DNA of 64,000 nt from Microbacterium hatanonis (GCF_008017415.1 NZ_VRSV01000002.1:558001-622000); one strand, 5' to 3'. Shown: positions 27,926 through 36,884, counted from the first letter of the stretch. The notes: a model not told the origin generated them from the letters alone. Program-made: numbers and translations.

Positions 27926-29050
27926 TCAGCTGCGCAGCGCCTCGGTCAGCTTCACCCGGGCACCCATCCGCAGGAGGGTGTTCTGGTAGATGCGCGCGCC
28001 GACCCAGATCGCTGCGGCGCACGTGGCGAGCAGGATGACCAACGACAGCGGCGGCTCCCACCACTGCGCATCGCCGAGGTAGAGACGCAGCGGCATGCCC
28101 ACCGGTGCGGAGAACGGCACGTACGACATGACGGCGAGCACCACGGGGTTGTCGTTGAAGAAGATGACGAGGAAGTAGGGCGCCATCACGAGCAGCATGA
28201 GCGGCGTGGTGGTCGAGCCGATGTCCTCCTGGCGCGACACCATGGCGCCGGCCGCCGCGAACAGGGCGGCCAGCAGCACGAACCCGAAGAGGAAGAAGAC
28301 CGCGAACCACACCAGCGGTGCGCCGAGTCCGCTGAGCAGCTCGGATTGGCCGGTGACCGCGAGCCCGACGATCGAGATCACGGCCAAGCCGATGATCTGA
28401 CCCATCGCGAGCACCGTATTGCCGATCACCTTCCCCGCCAGGAGCGATCGCACCGGGATCGCCGAGATGAGGATCTCCACGACGCGGGTCTGCTTCTCTT
28501 CGACGACGCTCTGAGAGATCGTCGCGCCGAACGTCGTGGCGGCGGCGAAGAACACGATGCCGAAGCCGATGGCCACGAGGTAGCGCAGGGCGCCGTTGAC
28601 CGCCTCGGCCGGGTTCAGCAGCTCGACCGACGGGGTCTGGGCGAGCAGGCCCAGCACGTCGCTCGGGGAGCTGTCATCGGCGACGACCTTGTACGAGAAG
28701 GCGCCGCCGGAGGCATCGGGCACCAGGGCCGCCTCGACGGTGCCGTCCTGCACGAGGGCGGTCGCCGCATCCGCACTGTCGGCGACGGTCACGTCGAAGC
28801 CGTTGATGCCGCTGACGTCGGACTGCGTCTGGCTCGTCACGGCGATCGCGATGCGGTCGTCGCCGGCGTTGTTCGCGGCGATGCCTCCCCAGATGACCGC
28901 GGCGAGGGCGACGATCAGGAGGAACGCCGACGAGATGATGAACGACTTGCTGCGGAGCTTCGAGCCGATCTCGCGCTCGGCGACGAGCCAGACGCTCTGG
29001 AGCTCACCGGGCTTGGACCGGCGGGTGTTCGCGGGGGCGGAGGTGCTCAC
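27926..29050 (-). CDS. ABC-2 type transporter permease (NatB-like)
   Basis: 374 residues: one N-terminal membrane segment (about 37-58), an extracytoplasmic domain of about 130 residues, then about five hydrophobic segments and the motif VVEEKQTRVVEILISAIPVRSLLAGK typical of NatB/YhaP permeases (cited in part). The GTG at 29050 overlaps the ATPase stop (GTGA); the much longer open frame upstream is only shadow of the ATPase gene. Probably exports sodium, a drug or a peptide; substrate unknown. Confidence 0.82.
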   Translation of the reverse strand: MSTSAPANTRRSKPGELQSVWLVAEREIGSKLRSKSFIISSAFLLIVALAAVIWGGIAANNAGDDRIAIAVTSQTQSDVSGINGFDVTVADSADAATALVQDGTVEAALVPDASGGAFSYKVVADDSSPSDVLGLLAQTPSVELLNPAEAVNGALRYLVAIGFGIVFFAAATTFGATISQSVVEEKQTRVVEILISAIPVRSLLAGKVIGNTVLAMGQIIGLAVISIVGLAVTGQSELLSGLGAPLVWFAVFFLFGFVLLAALFAAAGAMVSRQEDIGSTTTPLMLLVMAPYFLVIFFNDNPVVLAVMSYVPFSAPVGMPLRLYLGDAQWWEPPLSLVILLATCAAAIWVGARIYQNTLLRMGARVKLTEALRS

Positions 29051-29928
29051 TGGATGACCTCCTTGAAGATCTGGGCGAGGGTCGGATGCTGCGGGGCGAA
29101 ACTGGCGACGTCGCCGCGCTCGACCGCGCGACGCAGCACCCGCTGGGCGTCGGTCTCGGCGGCGTCGAAAAGGGCGTAGCCCCCGTCGAAGTCGACGACG
29201 GTGACCCCGGGCTCGTCGCGGATCCACCCGGCGTCTCCCGCGGAGACGAGCTCGAAACGGTGCCCGGCGTGCTCGGCGCGGAGCGCGTCGCGAGCCCCGG
29301 CGGCTCGCACGGTGCCGTCGGCGATGATCACGAGGTCGTCGCAGAGACGCTCGACGACGTCGAGCTGGTGCGAAGAGAAGAGCACGGCGGTGCCGGCGGC
29401 GGCACGCTCCTGCAGAACGCCCGCGACGACGTCGACGGCGAGCGGGTCGAGGCCCGAGAACGGCTCGTCGAGGATGAGCACCTCGGGGTCGTGCACGAGA
29501 GCTGCGGCGATCTGCGCGCGCTGCTGATTGCCGAGCGAGAGCGTCTCCACGTTGTCGCGCAGGCGCTCCGACAGGCCCAGACGATCGAGCAGCGACTCGG
29601 CGGCCGTGGTCGCCTCTGCCTTTCCGAAACCGTGGAGTCGGGCGAGGTAGGCGATGTGCTCGCCGACGCGCATCTTCGGATAGAGCCCGCGCTCCTCCGG
29701 CATGTAGCCGAAGCGGCGGCGGTCGGCGGCGGTGACGGGCGAACCGTCGAGGGCGACGCGACCGCCGTCCTTCGCGAGCACGCCCAGCGCGATGCGCATG
29801 GTCGTGGTCTTGCCGGCGCCGTTCCCGCCGACGAAGCCCGTCAGGCGTCCTTGGGTGACGGTGAACGTCACGTCGTCGAGCACGCGGCGACCGCCGTAGC
29901 TCTTGGTGATGCCGGTCAGTTCGAGCAC
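29047..29928 (-). CDS. ABC transporter ATP-binding protein (NatA-like)
   Basis: 293 residues. Walker A GGNGAGKTTTMRI (about 31-43), signature LSLGNQQRAQIAAAL (about 127), Walker B VLILDEPFSGLD (about 148), H-loop FSSHQL, then a C-terminal extension of about 85 residues as in NatA-type proteins. The GTG at 29928 directly follows a run of six GGA triplets; 13 further codons of open frame upstream would encode only glycines and are discarded. Forms a two-gene unit with the permease. Confidence 0.85.
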   Translation of the reverse strand: MLELTGITKSYGGRRVLDDVTFTVTQGRLTGFVGGNGAGKTTTMRIALGVLAKDGGRVALDGSPVTAADRRRFGYMPEERGLYPKMRVGEHIAYLARLHGFGKAEATTAAESLLDRLGLSERLRDNVETLSLGNQQRAQIAAALVHDPEVLILDEPFSGLDPLAVDVVAGVLQERAAAGTAVLFSSHQLDVVERLCDDLVIIADGTVRAAGARDALRAEHAGHRFELVSAGDAGWIRDEPGVTVVDFDGGYALFDAAETDAQRVLRRAVERGDVASFAPQHPTLAQIFKEVIQ

Positions 29929-29930
29929 GG

Positions 29931-29949
29931 CTCCTCCTCCTCCTCCTCC
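29931..29949 (-). promoter_or_regulatory. (GGA)6 trinucleotide run used as ribosome binding site
   Basis: On the minus strand six GGA triplets end 2 bases before the GTG start of the ATPase gene, giving several overlapping GGAGG sites. A unit-length change would shift spacing by 3 bases without frameshift, a possible source of expression variation. Confidence 0.55.
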
Positions 29950-30026
29950 GGCACCCGTGGCGGGCACCCGAGAACGACGTTACGCACGCGGCTTCCGCGC
30001 GGCATCCGCCCCCGGGAGGGTTGGGC

Positions 30027-30048
30027 CTCTCCCCCTGACGGGGGAGGG
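30027..30048 (-). terminator. Stem-loop after the DUF3237 gene
   Basis: CTCCCCC-TGAC-GGGGGAG at 30029-30046, extendable by a G-T and a C-G pair. It begins 3 bases past the DUF3237 stop and separates it from the downstream ATPase gene. No clear T tract. Confidence 0.5.
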
Positions 30049-30051
30049 CGG

Positions 30052-30522
30052 TCAGTCGATGACGAACACGTTCAGACGGACCGCGGCGGGGAGGCGCTCG
30101 CCGGTGCCGACGAGGAGCCGTGTGTTCATCCATTCCCACCGGCCGGCCGGTGCGGTGATCCGAGGGTGCGAGCGGAAGTAGATCAGCGACGGATCGACCA
30201 TTTCGCCGCGCGCGAGGCGGTCGAGGTTCGCCGGGGTGCCCGACCGCAGGCCTCGGTTCTCGACGAAGAGCCGGTCGCCGTCGGTCGTCTCCAGCCCGTA
30301 GGTGGCGCGGAGCACCTGGCGTCCGTCGGCGTGGAGCACCTGCGAGTCGATCCCACCCGGCAGAACGTGGGCCTCGAGCTCGGGTCCGCGGGCAGTGCCG
30401 CCGAGGATGGGGACGATGCGGCGGTGTTCGCCGGCGACGACGCCGAGATCGACCGGGTCGCCCACCTCGACCTCGAGGCGTGCGAGGAAGGTGAGGGACG
30501 GAGCCTGCGGCGTTGCGGTCAC
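30052..30522 (-). CDS. DUF3237 family protein
   Basis: 156 residues. The stretches VEVGDPVDLGVVAGEHRRIV and PILGGTARGPELEAHVLPGG, followed by SQVLHADGRQVLRATYGLET, match the DUF3237 beta-barrel consensus. Function unknown. GTG start at 30522 with TACGAT (30529-30534) 6 bases upstream: leaderless pattern. It lies 20 bases downstream of the response regulator gene on the same strand. Confidence 0.75.
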   Translation of the reverse strand: MTATPQAPSLTFLARLEVEVGDPVDLGVVAGEHRRIVPILGGTARGPELEAHVLPGGIDSQVLHADGRQVLRATYGLETTDGDRLFVENRGLRSGTPANLDRLARGEMVDPSLIYFRSHPRITAPAGRWEWMNTRLLVGTGERLPAAVRLNVFVID

Positions 30523-30542
30523 GCGGCGATCGTACCGCCGGG

Positions 30543-31211
30543 TCAGGTGAGGCCGTGGCGGTGCGCGAGCACGACCGCCTGCACCCGGTCGCGGGCCCCG
30601 AGCTTCTGCAGCACGTTGGACACGTGCGTCTTGACCGTCGCGTCGCCGATGAAGAGGCGGGCGGCGATCTCGGCGTTGCTGAGCGCCTCGGCCATCAGAC
30701 GCAGCACCTCGGCCTCCCGCTCGGTGAGGCTCGTGCTCGCCGGGTGCGGAGTCGGTGCGGCGGAGACCGCGGGCTCGGCGTCGGGTCCGGCGAAGCGGGC
30801 GATGACGCGCCGGGTGACCTCGGGTGCGAGCAGCGCGTCGCCGCCCGCGATCACGCGCACCGCCGAGACGAGCTCCTCCGGGCCCGCGTTCTTCAGGAGG
30901 AACCCGCTCGCTCCGGCCGAGAGCGCCTCGAAGAGGTAGTCGTCGCGATCGAAGGTGGTGACGATGAGCACGGCGGCCTCGACCGCGGGATCCGAGACGA
31001 TCCGTCGCGTGGCCTCCAGGCCGTCCATACCGGGCATCTGCACATCCATGCAGATGACGTCGGGGTGGAGGGCGGATGCGGCGGACACGGCCTCCGCACC
31101 GTTGGCGGCTTCGCCGACGACCTCGATGTCGTCTTGGAGCGAGAGGATCGTGCGGAAGCCCGCGCGCATCATCGCGTGGTCGTCGACGAGAAGCACGCGG
31201 ATGTCAGACAT
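30543..31211 (-). CDS. NarL/LuxR-family response regulator
   Basis: 222 residues: receiver domain with acidic pocket VDDH and phosphoacceptor Asp56 (ICMDVQMPGMDG), conserved Thr in IVTTF and Lys in FLLKNAGPEEL; C-terminal LuxR HTH LTEREAEVLRLMAEALSNAE with the recognition helix in DATVKTHVSNVLQKLGARDR. Overlaps the histidine kinase gene end by 8 bases, so the pair is one unit. The NatAB-like transporter downstream could be its target (inference from proximity). Confidence 0.92.
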   Translation of the reverse strand: MSDIRVLLVDDHAMMRAGFRTILSLQDDIEVVGEAANGAEAVSAASALHPDVICMDVQMPGMDGLEATRRIVSDPAVEAAVLIVTTFDRDDYLFEALSAGASGFLLKNAGPEELVSAVRVIAGGDALLAPEVTRRVIARFAGPDAEPAVSAAPTPHPASTSLTEREAEVLRLMAEALSNAEIAARLFIGDATVKTHVSNVLQKLGARDRVQAVVLAHRHGLT

Positions 31212-32460
31212 GGGCGGCCGCCTTCGTCGTCAGGGGTACGCGGACGCGCACGAGGTATCCGCCGCGGGAGCGGGGGCCGATCTCGATCGCCCCGCCCGAC
31301 ACCGCGGCGCGCTCGCGCATGCCCAGCTGTCCGAGGCCCGGTGCGCCGGATCCGACCCGTCCGGTGTTGGACACCTCGAGCTCGACGGACTCGTCGGTGT
31401 AGCGCAGGCGGACCTCGGCGGAGGCGTGCGGTCCGCCGTGCCGGCGGGCGTTCGTGAGGGCCTCCTGGGCGATCCGGTAGAGGTTGACCTGTACGAGACC
31501 GGGCACCTCGCGCTCCTCGCCCACGACGAGGAACGTGGTCGGCATGCCCGCCGCCCTCGTCGCCTCCACGAGATCGGTCACCGCGTCGAGGCCGCGGGTG
31601 GTCGGAGCGGTGTCGGGCTCGGGGTCGCTGCCGTCGGGCGTCCGCAGGGTGGCGAGCAGCTGTCGAAGCTCGGCGAGCGACTGGCGAGCCGACGACTCGA
31701 CGCCCTCGAGGATCTCGCGGGCGTGGTCGGGGTCCTTCGGCATGACCGAGCGCGCGGCCCCCGCCTGCACGCCCATGAGCGAGACATGGTGGGCCACCAC
31801 GTCGTGCAGCTCGCGGGCGATCCGAACCCGGTCGAGGGCCACGGCCTGGGCCGCGGTGACCTCCCGCTCCCGCTCGAGCTCGGCGGTGCGCTCCTCGAGG
31901 GCCGCACGTTCGCGCATCTGCTGGTGGGAGCGCTCGCCGAAGTAGTAGGCGCCGCCGAAGTAGAGGGCGTTGAGCAGGAACGTCAGCAGCGTGTAGGCGA
32001 CGTAGGGGGAGAACGCACCCGCGCGTGAGAACGCCTCCTCGGTCGCGCCCGGCACCGGTCCTGTCGCGTCGATGAGCATGACGATCGTGAGCCACAGGAA
32101 CATGCCCGCGATGATCGCGACCCGCACGATGGTCGCGCGACGCCTGCTCGTCGACCATGCCCCCACGGTGTACAGCGCGATGAACATCGCGACGTTGCCG
32201 GCGTAGATCTCGGGGATGCGGATCGTCACCGCGACGAAATAGGCGACGGAGACGACGACGGCGACGGTCGCCGGCCAGCGCCGCCGGAAGGCGAGCGGAA
32301 CCGCCAGCACGACGACGTAAGCGACCGTGAGGGGCATCGCGGCCTGGCCGTCGCCGTACATCCCGGCGACGGCCGAGAGTGCGGCGCTGATCAGCGCGCC
32401 GACGAAGACGACGACGGCCAGGACGACGTCGGCGCGCCGCTGCGCGGGGGTGGGGATCAT
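31204..32460 (-). CDS. Two-component sensor histidine kinase (DesK/NarX type)
   Basis: 418 residues. Five or so membrane segments in residues 1-175 form a compact membrane sensor without a large external domain; a coiled-coil linker (about 178-205, ERTAELEREREVTAAQAV) leads to the HisKA_3 dimerisation motif RIARELHDVVAHHVSLMGVQ (phospho-His about 218). The ATPase domain has NLYRIAQEALTNARRHG and GLGQLGMRERAAVSGG. Start ATG at 32460 with TAACGT (32467-32472) 6 bases upstream, leaderless pattern. Signals unknown. Confidence 0.9.
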   Translation of the reverse strand: MIPTPAQRRADVVLAVVVFVGALISAALSAVAGMYGDGQAAMPLTVAYVVVLAVPLAFRRRWPATVAVVVSVAYFVAVTIRIPEIYAGNVAMFIALYTVGAWSTSRRRATIVRVAIIAGMFLWLTIVMLIDATGPVPGATEEAFSRAGAFSPYVAYTLLTFLLNALYFGGAYYFGERSHQQMRERAALEERTAELEREREVTAAQAVALDRVRIARELHDVVAHHVSLMGVQAGAARSVMPKDPDHAREILEGVESSARQSLAELRQLLATLRTPDGSDPEPDTAPTTRGLDAVTDLVEATRAAGMPTTFLVVGEEREVPGLVQVNLYRIAQEALTNARRHGGPHASAEVRLRYTDESVELEVSNTGRVGSGAPGLGQLGMRERAAVSGGAIEIGPRSRGGYLVRVRVPLTTKAAAHV

Positions 32461-32603
32461 CCCCTCACGTTACGAGACGGGGCGGCTGCGCAGCATCCGC
32501 CGGAAGGGGGAGCGTCCACTCGATTCACAGGAATACACCTCGCGAGGGGCGCGTTCGCCCGAGAGTACGGGCCGCCCCCGGCCGCGCAATGGAAAGGATC
32601 CCC

Positions 32604-33188
32604 GTGACTGACTACACGATCGGCTACATCGTCGGCAGCATCTCGAGCACCTCGATCAACCGGCGCCTCTCGAAGGCACTGAAGACCGTCGCCCCCGACG
32701 GCGTGACGCTCGTCGAGATCCCGATCGCCGACCTGCCGTTCTACTCACCCGACCTCGACGGCGACTTCCCCCAGGTCGCCCGTGACTTCAAGCAGGCCAT
32801 CGCCGACGTCGACGGCGTGATCATCCTCACCCCCGAGTACAGCCGCTCCATCCCCGGAGTGTTGAAGAACGCGCTCGACTGGTCGGCTCGCCCCTACGGA
32901 CAGGCATCGTTCGACTCGAAGCCCACCGCGGTCATCGGCACCTCGCAGGGCCCCATCTCGACCGCGGCCGCGCAGCAGCACCTCAAGACGATCCTCAGCC
33001 ACTACAACGCCCCCGTCCTCGGTCAGCCCGAGGGATTCATCCAGTCGACCCCCGGCCTGTTCGAAGACGACGGCGAGATCACGAACGAGGGAACCGCGGC
33101 GTTCCTCCGCTCGTACCTCGAGGCGTTCGTCGAGCTCATCGGGCGCTACGTTCCCGCAGACGCCTCGTCGTCGGCGAAGGCGGCCTGA
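32604..33188 (+). CDS. NAD(P)H-dependent FMN reductase
   Basis: 194 residues, flavodoxin-like fold. FMN phosphate loop GSISSTSINRRLSKAL (about 9-24) and the family motif LTPEYSRSIPGVLKNALDW (about 75-93). The GTG at 32604 has AAGGA 6 bases upstream; the ATG at 32589 lacks a ribosome site. Probably reduces quinones or azo compounds or supplies reduced flavin. Followed by a strong stem-loop. Confidence 0.85.
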   Translation: MTDYTIGYIVGSISSTSINRRLSKALKTVAPDGVTLVEIPIADLPFYSPDLDGDFPQVARDFKQAIADVDGVIILTPEYSRSIPGVLKNALDWSARPYGQASFDSKPTAVIGTSQGPISTAAAQQHLKTILSHYNAPVLGQPEGFIQSTPGLFEDDGEITNEGTAAFLRSYLEAFVELIGRYVPADASSSAKAA

Positions 33189-33210
33189 GCAGCATCCCTT
33201 CCCCTGACGA

Positions 33211-33237
33211 CGCCCCCGGCCCCCGTGGCCGGGGGCG
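33211..33237 (+). terminator. Strong 11-bp GC stem-loop
   Basis: CGCCCCCGGCC, loop CCCGT, GGCCGGGGGCG: perfect 11-bp stem 23 bases after the FMN reductase stop, followed by TTGTGCGT. Likely an intrinsic terminator of the actinobacterial type with a poor T tract. Confidence 0.7.
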
Positions 33238-33254
33238 TTGTGCGTCGGGGCCCG

Positions 33255-33283
33255 TTGACAGTCGATGAGGGGCGTCGAATCAT
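33255..33283 (+). promoter_or_regulatory. Candidate promoter TTGACA-N17-AATCAT
   Basis: Perfect -35 TTGACA at 33255-33260; the hexamer 17 bases downstream (AATCAT, 33278-33283) is a weak -10. It precedes the VOC/DHFR-like gene pair by about 50 bases. Confidence 0.4.
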
Positions 33284-33331
33284 GAGACGCAGACCGCGGC
33301 GTGTCCGGTCGACGACCCGTCAGGAGAACCC

Positions 33332-33757
33332 GTGAGCCAGATCTTCGTCAACATCCCGACCGCCGACCTCGACCGCGCGAAGACCTTCTACACGGCTCTC
33401 GGCGCCGAGATCAATCCGCTGTTCACCAACGACGACGCCGCCTGCCTCGTCTGGGACGAGAACATCTTCGTGATGGTGCTCACGCAGGACTACTTCCGCA
33501 CGTTCACGACGAAACAGCTCGCCGATACGAAGACGACCGCAGCGGTGCTCGTCGCCCTGAGCCGTGACTCGCGCGAGCACGTCGATCAGACCCTCGATGC
33601 GGCGCTCGCCGCCGGTGGACACGAGCACCGCGATCCGACCGACTACGGCTTCATGTACAGCCGGAGCGTCGAAGACCCCGACGGTACGATCCTCGAGTTC
33701 GTCTGGATGGATCCGGCAGCTGCCGTGGGCGGACCGGAAGCGGGCGGAGCGAGCTGA
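33332..33757 (+). CDS. VOC family protein
   Basis: 141-residue vicinal oxygen chelate protein: VNIPTADLDRAKTFYTALGA at the N-terminus and YGFMYSRSVEDPDGTILEFV at the C-terminus, where Glu in LEFVWMDP is the usual metal ligand. GTG start at 33332 with AGGAG about 7 bases upstream. Its stop shares a base with the next start (TGATG), so it is coupled to the DHFR-like gene. Substrate unknown. Confidence 0.82.
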   Translation: MSQIFVNIPTADLDRAKTFYTALGAEINPLFTNDDAACLVWDENIFVMVLTQDYFRTFTTKQLADTKTTAAVLVALSRDSREHVDQTLDAALAAGGHEHRDPTDYGFMYSRSVEDPDGTILEFVWMDPAAAVGGPEAGGAS

Positions 33758-34389
33758 TGACCGGGCAGATCGCCATCGACCTCTTCACGACGCTCGACGG
33801 GGTCGGCCAGGCGCCGGGCGGGCCGGAGGAGGATCCCAGCGACGGCTTCGCCTTCGGCGGATGGCAGGCGCCTCTGTTCGACGAGACGGTCGACGAGCAG
33901 ATCGACGAGGGCTTCGACGTCATGGACGCTCTCCTCCTCGGCCGCAGGACCTATGACATCTTCGCGGCGTACTGGCCGAAGCAGCTCGACGGGCCGGTGT
34001 CGGAGGTCGCTCGAGCCTTCGATGCCGTTCCCAAGTACGTCGCCTCCCGTGGCGAGCCCGACCTGCCCTGGGTGAACTCGCATCTGCTCGGTCCCGACCT
34101 CGGGGCCGAGATCGATGCCCTGCGGCAGCGGCATCGGAGCACGCACGTCATCGGCAGCATCGATCTTGCGCGCACCCTCGTTCGCGAGCGTCTTTTCGAC
34201 GTGCTGAACCTCTGGGTCTATCCGATCGTGCTCGGTGCGGGCAAGCGGCTGTTCCCCGACGACGGGCCTCCGCTCGGGCTCGAGCTGCTGCAGCCGCCGG
34301 TCGCGTCGAAGAAGGGCGCCGTGCTGCTGCGCTACGGCCCCGGTGGCGAGGTGCGCACCGGCGACATGGACGACCTCGGCCGCGACTGA
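33757..34389 (+). CDS. Dihydrofolate reductase-like (RibD C-terminal domain) protein
   Basis: 210 residues. Begins IAIDLFTTLDGVGQAPGGPE, then MDALLLGRRTYDIFAAYWP and HVIGSIDLARTLVRERLFD with LNLWVYPIVLGAGKRLFP: the order seen in the RibD_C/YyaP family of NADPH-dependent reductases. Physiological substrate unknown. Translationally coupled to the preceding VOC gene. Confidence 0.82.
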   Translation: MTGQIAIDLFTTLDGVGQAPGGPEEDPSDGFAFGGWQAPLFDETVDEQIDEGFDVMDALLLGRRTYDIFAAYWPKQLDGPVSEVARAFDAVPKYVASRGEPDLPWVNSHLLGPDLGAEIDALRQRHRSTHVIGSIDLARTLVRERLFDVLNLWVYPIVLGAGKRLFPDDGPPLGLELLQPPVASKKGAVLLRYGPGGEVRTGDMDDLGRD

Positions 34390-34487
34390 GTCGCAGGTCG
34401 GCAACCGATACGCGCGCGACGGAATGCCGGCCGGAGATGCGGACGCGGATCAGAACGGCGCGGTGTTCTCGCGTACGGATACGTGGG

Positions 34488-35822
34488 TCAGAAGGGTGCC
34501 GCGGCTTCGGGCGGGTGATCATCGTCGGGTGAGGGTCGGAAGACCGGGACCTTCCGTTCCGGTTGCACCACGAACCGTCTTCCGCCGGGGGATGTCCATT
34601 CGAGTGCGCCCCCGCTGTCGGGGATCTGCGTCACTCGCCATCCACCGTGGTGCTTGATGGTGTGGTGCCCGACGCACAGGGGCGCGAGGTTCGATAGTTC
34701 GGTGGTGCCGCCGTGTTCCCACGCGAGTTGATGGTCGATCTGGCACCTTCGGGCGGGGGTTCCGCATCCCGGGGCCATGCAGGTCGCCGCCCGCCAGGCC
34801 ACCAGTTTCCGGAGCGGTGCGGGCGTGCGGTACTGGTCTCGACCGACGGAGAGCACCATCCCGGTCTCCGGGTGGGTGAGCACCCGCATCCACCCGTCCG
34901 CGCCGGCGCAGATTTCCCGGGCCTGGTCGATGGGGATCGGACCGACCCCCTCCACCACCGCCGGGGCCGTGTTCGCGTGCTCGTCATCGAGCAGCGACAA
35001 CACCGGCACCGTCACGGCGACCGTCGCGCGGATCCCGCGTGCCGTGTCGGGGTGGGCTGGGACGTCGCCGTCGACGAGGAGGTCGACCATCACGTCCGCG
35101 CGGAGTTCGTCGAGGGAGCGTTCCTCGCCTTCTTGGTCGGCGAGGACGTTCGCGATCGCGGTCGCGCGGTGGTGGATCGCGTGGGCTTTGACCGCGGAGG
35201 TGTAGAGCATCACCCAGCTCATCCCGTCCTCCCCGGGTTGCACGATGACCCGCCGCTCCCGGATCGCCTCCGCGTGCCGCTCACTCAGCGTCGCCGCCCG
35301 CACCGTATCGACGAGCTTGCGCAGCAGGCGGCGGAATGACCCGAGCGCGTGTGTGGTGGCGAGGTCGACGGCGAGCGGCACGACCTGGTCGCGCAGCTCC
35401 GGTTCCACCTGATCGACGAGTTCGACGAACACGTCCGCGTGCCGCTCCGTCGTCCGCGCGTGGGAGAGCGCGTCGAGCATGGCCGGGTACCGGTTCACGA
35501 GGCCGTCGGCGGTGACCAGCATCCGCTCCGCGGTGTGCTCGGTGACCTGCAACACCGTCGCGAGCTCGAGCCGGAGGGACCGCATCAGGATCTCCGTCGT
35601 CCTCCCCCGGAACACCGCCGCCTCGGCCATCGCCTCCCGCCGGACGCTCTCGACGTGCTCGAACCGTTGCGCCGCGAACACCGACATCAACGTCGACACA
35701 TCCGCCACCGCATCCAACCCGTCACGCCCCGCCGCCACAGGATCGGCGTCGAACCACTCATCACGCTCGGGAGACTCGTCGAACGCCCCGTCGTGAATCG
35801 AGGGATCGCCGCCTGTGAACAT
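34488..35822 (-). CDS. DUF222 / HNH endonuclease domain protein
   Basis: 444 residues. DUF222 region about residues 30-330, then an HNH nuclease with zinc ligands: CMAPGCGTPARRCQIDHQLA and EHGGTTELSNLAPLCVGHHT, the 13E12-repeat family of actinobacteria. Such proteins occur in many copies per genome and in mobile loci, but their biological role is unknown. Start ATG at 35822; TAACAT (35829-35834) is 6 bases upstream (leaderless pattern) and overlaps three ACATGT hexamers. No mobile-element ends were seen around it. Confidence 0.88.
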   Translation of the reverse strand: MFTGGDPSIHDGAFDESPERDEWFDADPVAAGRDGLDAVADVSTLMSVFAAQRFEHVESVRREAMAEAAVFRGRTTEILMRSLRLELATVLQVTEHTAERMLVTADGLVNRYPAMLDALSHARTTERHADVFVELVDQVEPELRDQVVPLAVDLATTHALGSFRRLLRKLVDTVRAATLSERHAEAIRERRVIVQPGEDGMSWVMLYTSAVKAHAIHHRATAIANVLADQEGEERSLDELRADVMVDLLVDGDVPAHPDTARGIRATVAVTVPVLSLLDDEHANTAPAVVEGVGPIPIDQAREICAGADGWMRVLTHPETGMVLSVGRDQYRTPAPLRKLVAWRAATCMAPGCGTPARRCQIDHQLAWEHGGTTELSNLAPLCVGHHTIKHHGGWRVTQIPDSGGALEWTSPGGRRFVVQPERKVPVFRPSPDDDHPPEAAAPF

Positions 35823-35844
35823 GTCTACATGTTAGAACACATGT
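35819..35844. promoter_or_regulatory. Three ACATGT hexamers over the HNH gene start
   Basis: ACATGT at 35819-35824, 35827-35832 and 35839-35844; each is palindromic, and the last two form ACATGT-N6-ACATGT. They cover the start codon and the -10 box TAACAT. AT-rich against the local background; probably a repressor site. Confidence 0.45.
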
Positions 35845-35904
35845 ACGACACTCTGAAGGAGGCAGCGCGATCTGTGGAGCACCCGAACCACGCCGATGTG
35901 GGGC

Positions 35905-36750
35905 TCAACCGAAGATCATCGGTCGGTCGTCGTCGTCCTCCGCCGAGGTCAGATCGAGGTCGACGACCACGGGTACGTGATCGCTCGGCACCTCGCCCTT
36001 GCGCTCGTTGCGGTGGATCTCGGCGCCGCGCACGGCGTCGGCGAACGCGTGCGAGCCGAGGATGAAGTCGATGCGCAGCCCCTCGTTGCGGGGGAACGCC
36101 AGCTGCTTGTAGTCCCAGTATGTGAAGCCGGTCGGAACGAGCGGGCGAACGACATCGGTGAGGCCGGCCGACTCGAGGGCGGCGAAGGCCGCCCGCTCGG
36201 GCGGCGACACGTGAGTGGTCTTTCCGACGACGACACCGGGCGCGCCGTTGTCGGCGTCGGTCGGGGCGATGTTGAAGTCGCCCGTGAGCGCGAGTGCCAG
36301 ATCGGGCGTCTGTGCCAGCGTCGAGGCGGTGTACTCCTGCAGAGCGCTCAGCCAGTCGAGCTTGTAGACGTAGTGGGGGTCGTCCAGCGCGCGCCCGTTC
36401 GGCACGTAGAGGCTCCAGACCTTGACCCCGCCGATCGTCGCGCCGATCGCACGCGCTTCCTGCGGAGCATCCGGACCCTCGTGCCCCTTGGCGAAACCGG
36501 GCATCCCCGGGAACCCGATCTCGACGTCGGTGATCGGCTCACGGCTCGCGATCGCGACGCCGTTCCACTGGTTCAGGCCGTGGGCGACGACGTGGTAGCC
36601 CGCGTCTTCGAACGGCGCGTAGGGGAACTGCTCGTTCTTGCACTTGATCTCCTGCATGGCCAGCACGTCGATGTGCTCGCGCACGGCGAACTCGACGGTG
36701 CGGGTCACGCGGGCGCGGATCGAGTTGACGTTCCAGGTGGCCAGGCGCAT
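35905..36750 (-). CDS. Exodeoxyribonuclease III
   Basis: 281-residue AP endonuclease/3'-5' exonuclease of the ExoA/XthA family. Catalytic and metal residues are visible: MRLATWNVNS with its Asn, QEIKCKNEQFP with Glu, YVPNG, GDFNIAPTDAD, RIDFIL and SDHVPVVVD. Functions in base-excision repair. The ATG at 36750 begins exactly at the family N-terminus and has TAGGCT (36758-36763) 7 bases upstream, so it is probably leaderless. Divergent from pyrE. Confidence 0.92.
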   Translation of the reverse strand: MRLATWNVNSIRARVTRTVEFAVREHIDVLAMQEIKCKNEQFPYAPFEDAGYHVVAHGLNQWNGVAIASREPITDVEIGFPGMPGFAKGHEGPDAPQEARAIGATIGGVKVWSLYVPNGRALDDPHYVYKLDWLSALQEYTASTLAQTPDLALALTGDFNIAPTDADNGAPGVVVGKTTHVSPPERAAFAALESAGLTDVVRPLVPTGFTYWDYKQLAFPRNEGLRIDFILGSHAFADAVRGAEIHRNERKGEVPSDHVPVVVDLDLTSAEDDDDRPMIFG

Positions 36751-36884
36751 GGTTTCCAGCCTACGACCGCGGCCCCGTCGGCCTCGCCGAGAGTGCCGCT
36801 TTCGGCCGTAGGTGCGCGAAGAAGCGGGCGCGGTCGGCGGTTTCGGGCACACTCGACGGATGCTGCGGGCTCTAGGCTCGGAGC

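Noticed and set aside
27926..30139. 737-codon minus-strand frame joining an Arg-rich stretch to the ABC permease
   Set aside because: The N-terminal half is the out-of-frame shadow of the ATPase gene; the permease starts at the GTG at 29050 in a GTGA overlap.
34488..35822. HNH/DUF222 gene as a mobile element or intein
   Set aside because: No flanking direct repeats, terminal inverted repeats, integrase or split host gene is visible.
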